Assembly: GCA_026982275.1 (NCBI GenBank)
Contig: JALSHK010000059.1
Location: forward strand, 1 to 5,586
Source of the DNA: Paracoccaceae bacterium
Lineage (GTDB): Bacteria > Pseudomonadota > Alphaproteobacteria > Rhodobacterales > Rhodobacteraceae
Length of the DNA: 5,586 nt
Direction of reading: 5' to 3'
The position numbers and the translations under genes are program-made. Below are positions 4,003 through 5,586 of this stretch, one piece after another; the stretch's first letter is position 1, and the number at the start of each line of letters is the position of its first letter. Under the pieces are notes generated by a model that was not told where the DNA came from, did no database searches, and was given only the letters and a program-made list of their open reading frames with translations.

Positions 4003-5586
4003 CCCTTGGCCAGCTTCGCCAGATCCTGCGCAATGGAAAACGCGCCTTTGATCTTGGCGGCATTATCGGGCCAGTCACGGCGCACCACGATTTTATTGTC
4101 CCGCACCCTGGCATGGCCGTTTTGCGCATGGATGAATTCCACCAGCCCCGCCGGATTGGCGAACCTGTCCTTGTGAAACTGGATGGTCGCGCCTTTTGGC
4201 CCGCCATCCAGCTTGGCAATCCCCGCTTTGCGACAGGCGGTTTTGATGCGCACGATATTCATCAGGGTCGTGACCTCGCGCGGCAGCTTGCCAAAGCGGT
4301 CGATCAGCTCGGCGGCAAAGCCCTCCAGCTCCACCTTGGAGCCAAGCGCGGAAAGCCGGCGATATAGCCCGAGGCGCACATCAAGATCCGCGACATAATC
4401 ATCCGGAATCAGCACCGGCACGCCAAGATTGATCTGCGGCGCCCATTGATCATCATCCGATAGCCCCTCCAGCTCGCCCGCCTTCATCTTGGCAATCGCC
4501 TCCTCCAGCATTTCCTGATAAAGCTCGTAGCCCACTTCGCGCACCTGCCCCGATTGCTCGTCGCCCAGAATGTTGCCCGCGCCGCGAATATCGAGATCTT
4601 GCGAGGCAATGGTAAAGCCCGCGCCAAGGCTATCGAGCGAGCCAAGCACCTTCAGGCGTTTCTCGGCCTGCGGGGTGAGCGGCTTGCGTGGCTTGGTGGT
4701 GAAATAGGCATAGGCGCGGATTTTGGAGCGGCCAACACGGCCCCGGATTTGATAAAGCTGGCTCAGGCCAAACATATCGGCGCGGTGCACGATCAGGGTG
4801 TTGGCGGCAGGGATATCGAGGCCAGATTCCACAATCGTGGTCGCCAGCAGCACATCATACTGGCCGTCATAAAAGGCGTTCATCTTGTCATCCAGCTCGC
4901 CCGCCGCCATCTGGCCATGGGCGACGGTGAATTTCACCTCTGGCACCTGCTCGCGCAAAAAGTCCTCGATCTCGGCGATATCCTTCACCCGTGGCACCAC
5001 ATAAAAGCTCTGGCCGCCGCGATAATGCTCCCTGAGGAGGGCCTCGCGGATGGTGACCTGGTCAAATTCCGAAACATAGGTGCGAATGGCGAGGCGATCC
5101 ACCGGCGGCGTGCCGATCAGGCTTAGCTCGCGCACGCCGGAAAGCGCCATTTGCAGGGTGCGGGGAATCGGCGTGGCGCTTAGCGTCAGCACATGCACCT
5201 CGGATTTCAGGGCTTTCAGGCGCTCTTTATGGGTGACGCCGAATTTCTGCTCCTCGTCGATCACCACCATGCCGAGATTGGCAAAACGGATGTTTTTCGC
5301 CAGCAAAGCATGGGTGCCGATCACGATATCAACCTCGCCGCGCGCTAGGCCTTCACGGGTGCGCGCCATTTCCTTGGTGCCGACAAAGCGCGACATTTGC
5401 CGCACCTGCACCGGCAGACCGCGAAAACGGGCGGCAAAGCTCTGGGCGTGCTGGCGCGCCAAAAGCGTGGTGGGCGCAATAATCGCCACCTGCACCCCCG
5501 ACATCACCGCCACAAAGGCGGCGCGCATGGCGACCTCGGTTTTACCAAAGCCGACATCGCCGCAAATCAGCCGGTCCATCGCCTGG
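3999..5586 (-). CDS. mfd: Transcription-repair coupling factor Mfd, C-terminal half
   Basis: Mfd is the DNA translocase that pushes stalled RNA polymerase off damaged DNA and recruits UvrA. The window holds about 528 C-terminal residues of a protein usually near 1,150; the reading frame stays open through the right edge, so the start is outside. Counting from the methionine at 5579, which is internal, the helicase motifs appear in order: Walker A GDVGFGKT (7-14), motif Ia APTTLLARQH (35-44), motif II DEEQKFGV (108-115), motif III SATPIPRT (134-141), motif V TTIVESGLDIP (247-257) and motif VI QIRGRVGRS (277-285). These are followed by the Mfd-specific GAGNILGDEQSG region and the C-terminal regulatory TRCF domain (about 395-526). 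All catalytic motifs look intact. The UvrB-like and polymerase-interacting domains lie beyond the edge. Its stop overlaps the MFS stop. Confidence 0.98.
   Translation of the reverse strand, partial: QAMDRLICGDVGFGKTEVAMRAAFVAVMSGVQVAIIAPTTLLARQHAQSFAARFRGLPVQVRQMSRFVGTKEMARTREGLARGEVDIVIGTHALLAKNIRFANLGMVVIDEEQKFGVTHKERLKALKSEVHVLTLSATPIPRTLQMALSGVRELSLIGTPPVDRLAIRTYVSEFDQVTIREALLREHYRGGQSFYVVPRVKDIAEIEDFLREQVPEVKFTVAHGQMAAGELDDKMNAFYDGQYDVLLATTIVESGLDIPAANTLIVHRADMFGLSQLYQIRGRVGRSKIRAYAYFTTKPRKPLTPQAEKRLKVLGSLDSLGAGFTIASQDLDIRGAGNILGDEQSGQVREVGYELYQEMLEEAIAKMKAGELEGLSDDDQWAPQINLGVPVLIPDDYVADLDVRLGLYRRLSALGSKVELEGFAAELIDRFGKLPREVTTLMNIVRIKTACRKAGIAKLDGGPKGATIQFHKDRFANPAGLVEFIHAQNGHARVRDNKIVVRRDWPDNAAKIKGAFSIAQDLAKLAKG

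Noticed and set aside
4008..4022. TGGC/GCCA hairpin near the MFS-mfd junction as a possible terminator
   Set aside because: Four-base stem inside the mfd coding region with no T-tract on either strand.
4554..5126. 190-residue + strand ORF inside mfd
   Set aside because: It is antisense to conserved helicase motifs of Mfd in a GC-biased gene, where long antisense frames are common; no ribosome site or family resemblance.

Overview
The window looks like chromosomal DNA from an alphaproteobacterium, most likely a Rhodobacterales-type marine or soil lineage. The protein families and the moderately GC-rich codon use with many gcc/ggc/ctg codons point that way. No species can be named from the sequence. 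Coding density is high. There is no tRNA, rRNA, CRISPR array, insertion sequence or phage gene, and both ends cut through genes.

Left block (1-1205, + strand): the C-terminal majority of a DUF502 membrane protein is translationally coupled through an ATGA overlap to a LysE/ArgO-type amino-acid exporter.

Gap 1206-1451: this holds the most interesting non-coding signal. A -10-like box or an RpoH-like promoter is followed by three consecutive stem-loops. The last is a textbook intrinsic terminator with nine T residues. I read it as a candidate small RNA of about 125 nt on the + strand, or a structured lysE 3' UTR.

Middle block (1452-4002): a divergent pair. On the - strand is an XRE-type helix-turn-helix regulator with a C-terminal cupin domain. 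On the + strand is a FrnE-like DsbA-family thioredoxin-fold protein with a CPWC motif, coupled by a second ATGA overlap to a Bcr/CflA-type MFS drug-efflux permease. The 110-bp divergent region carries a plausible promoter for the regulator, a weaker one for the dsbA-like gene, and two inverted repeats. The simple reading is that the regulator senses a small molecule through its cupin and controls itself and the oxidoreductase-efflux operon, but the sequence does not prove this.

Right block (3999-5586, - strand): the C-terminal half of Mfd, the transcription-repair coupling factor. It converges on the MFS gene so tightly that the two stop codons interlock in one palindromic CTAG, leaving no intergenic DNA and no terminator.

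Most of the window is ordinary conserved genome. The candidate RNA and the divergent control region deserve follow-up.
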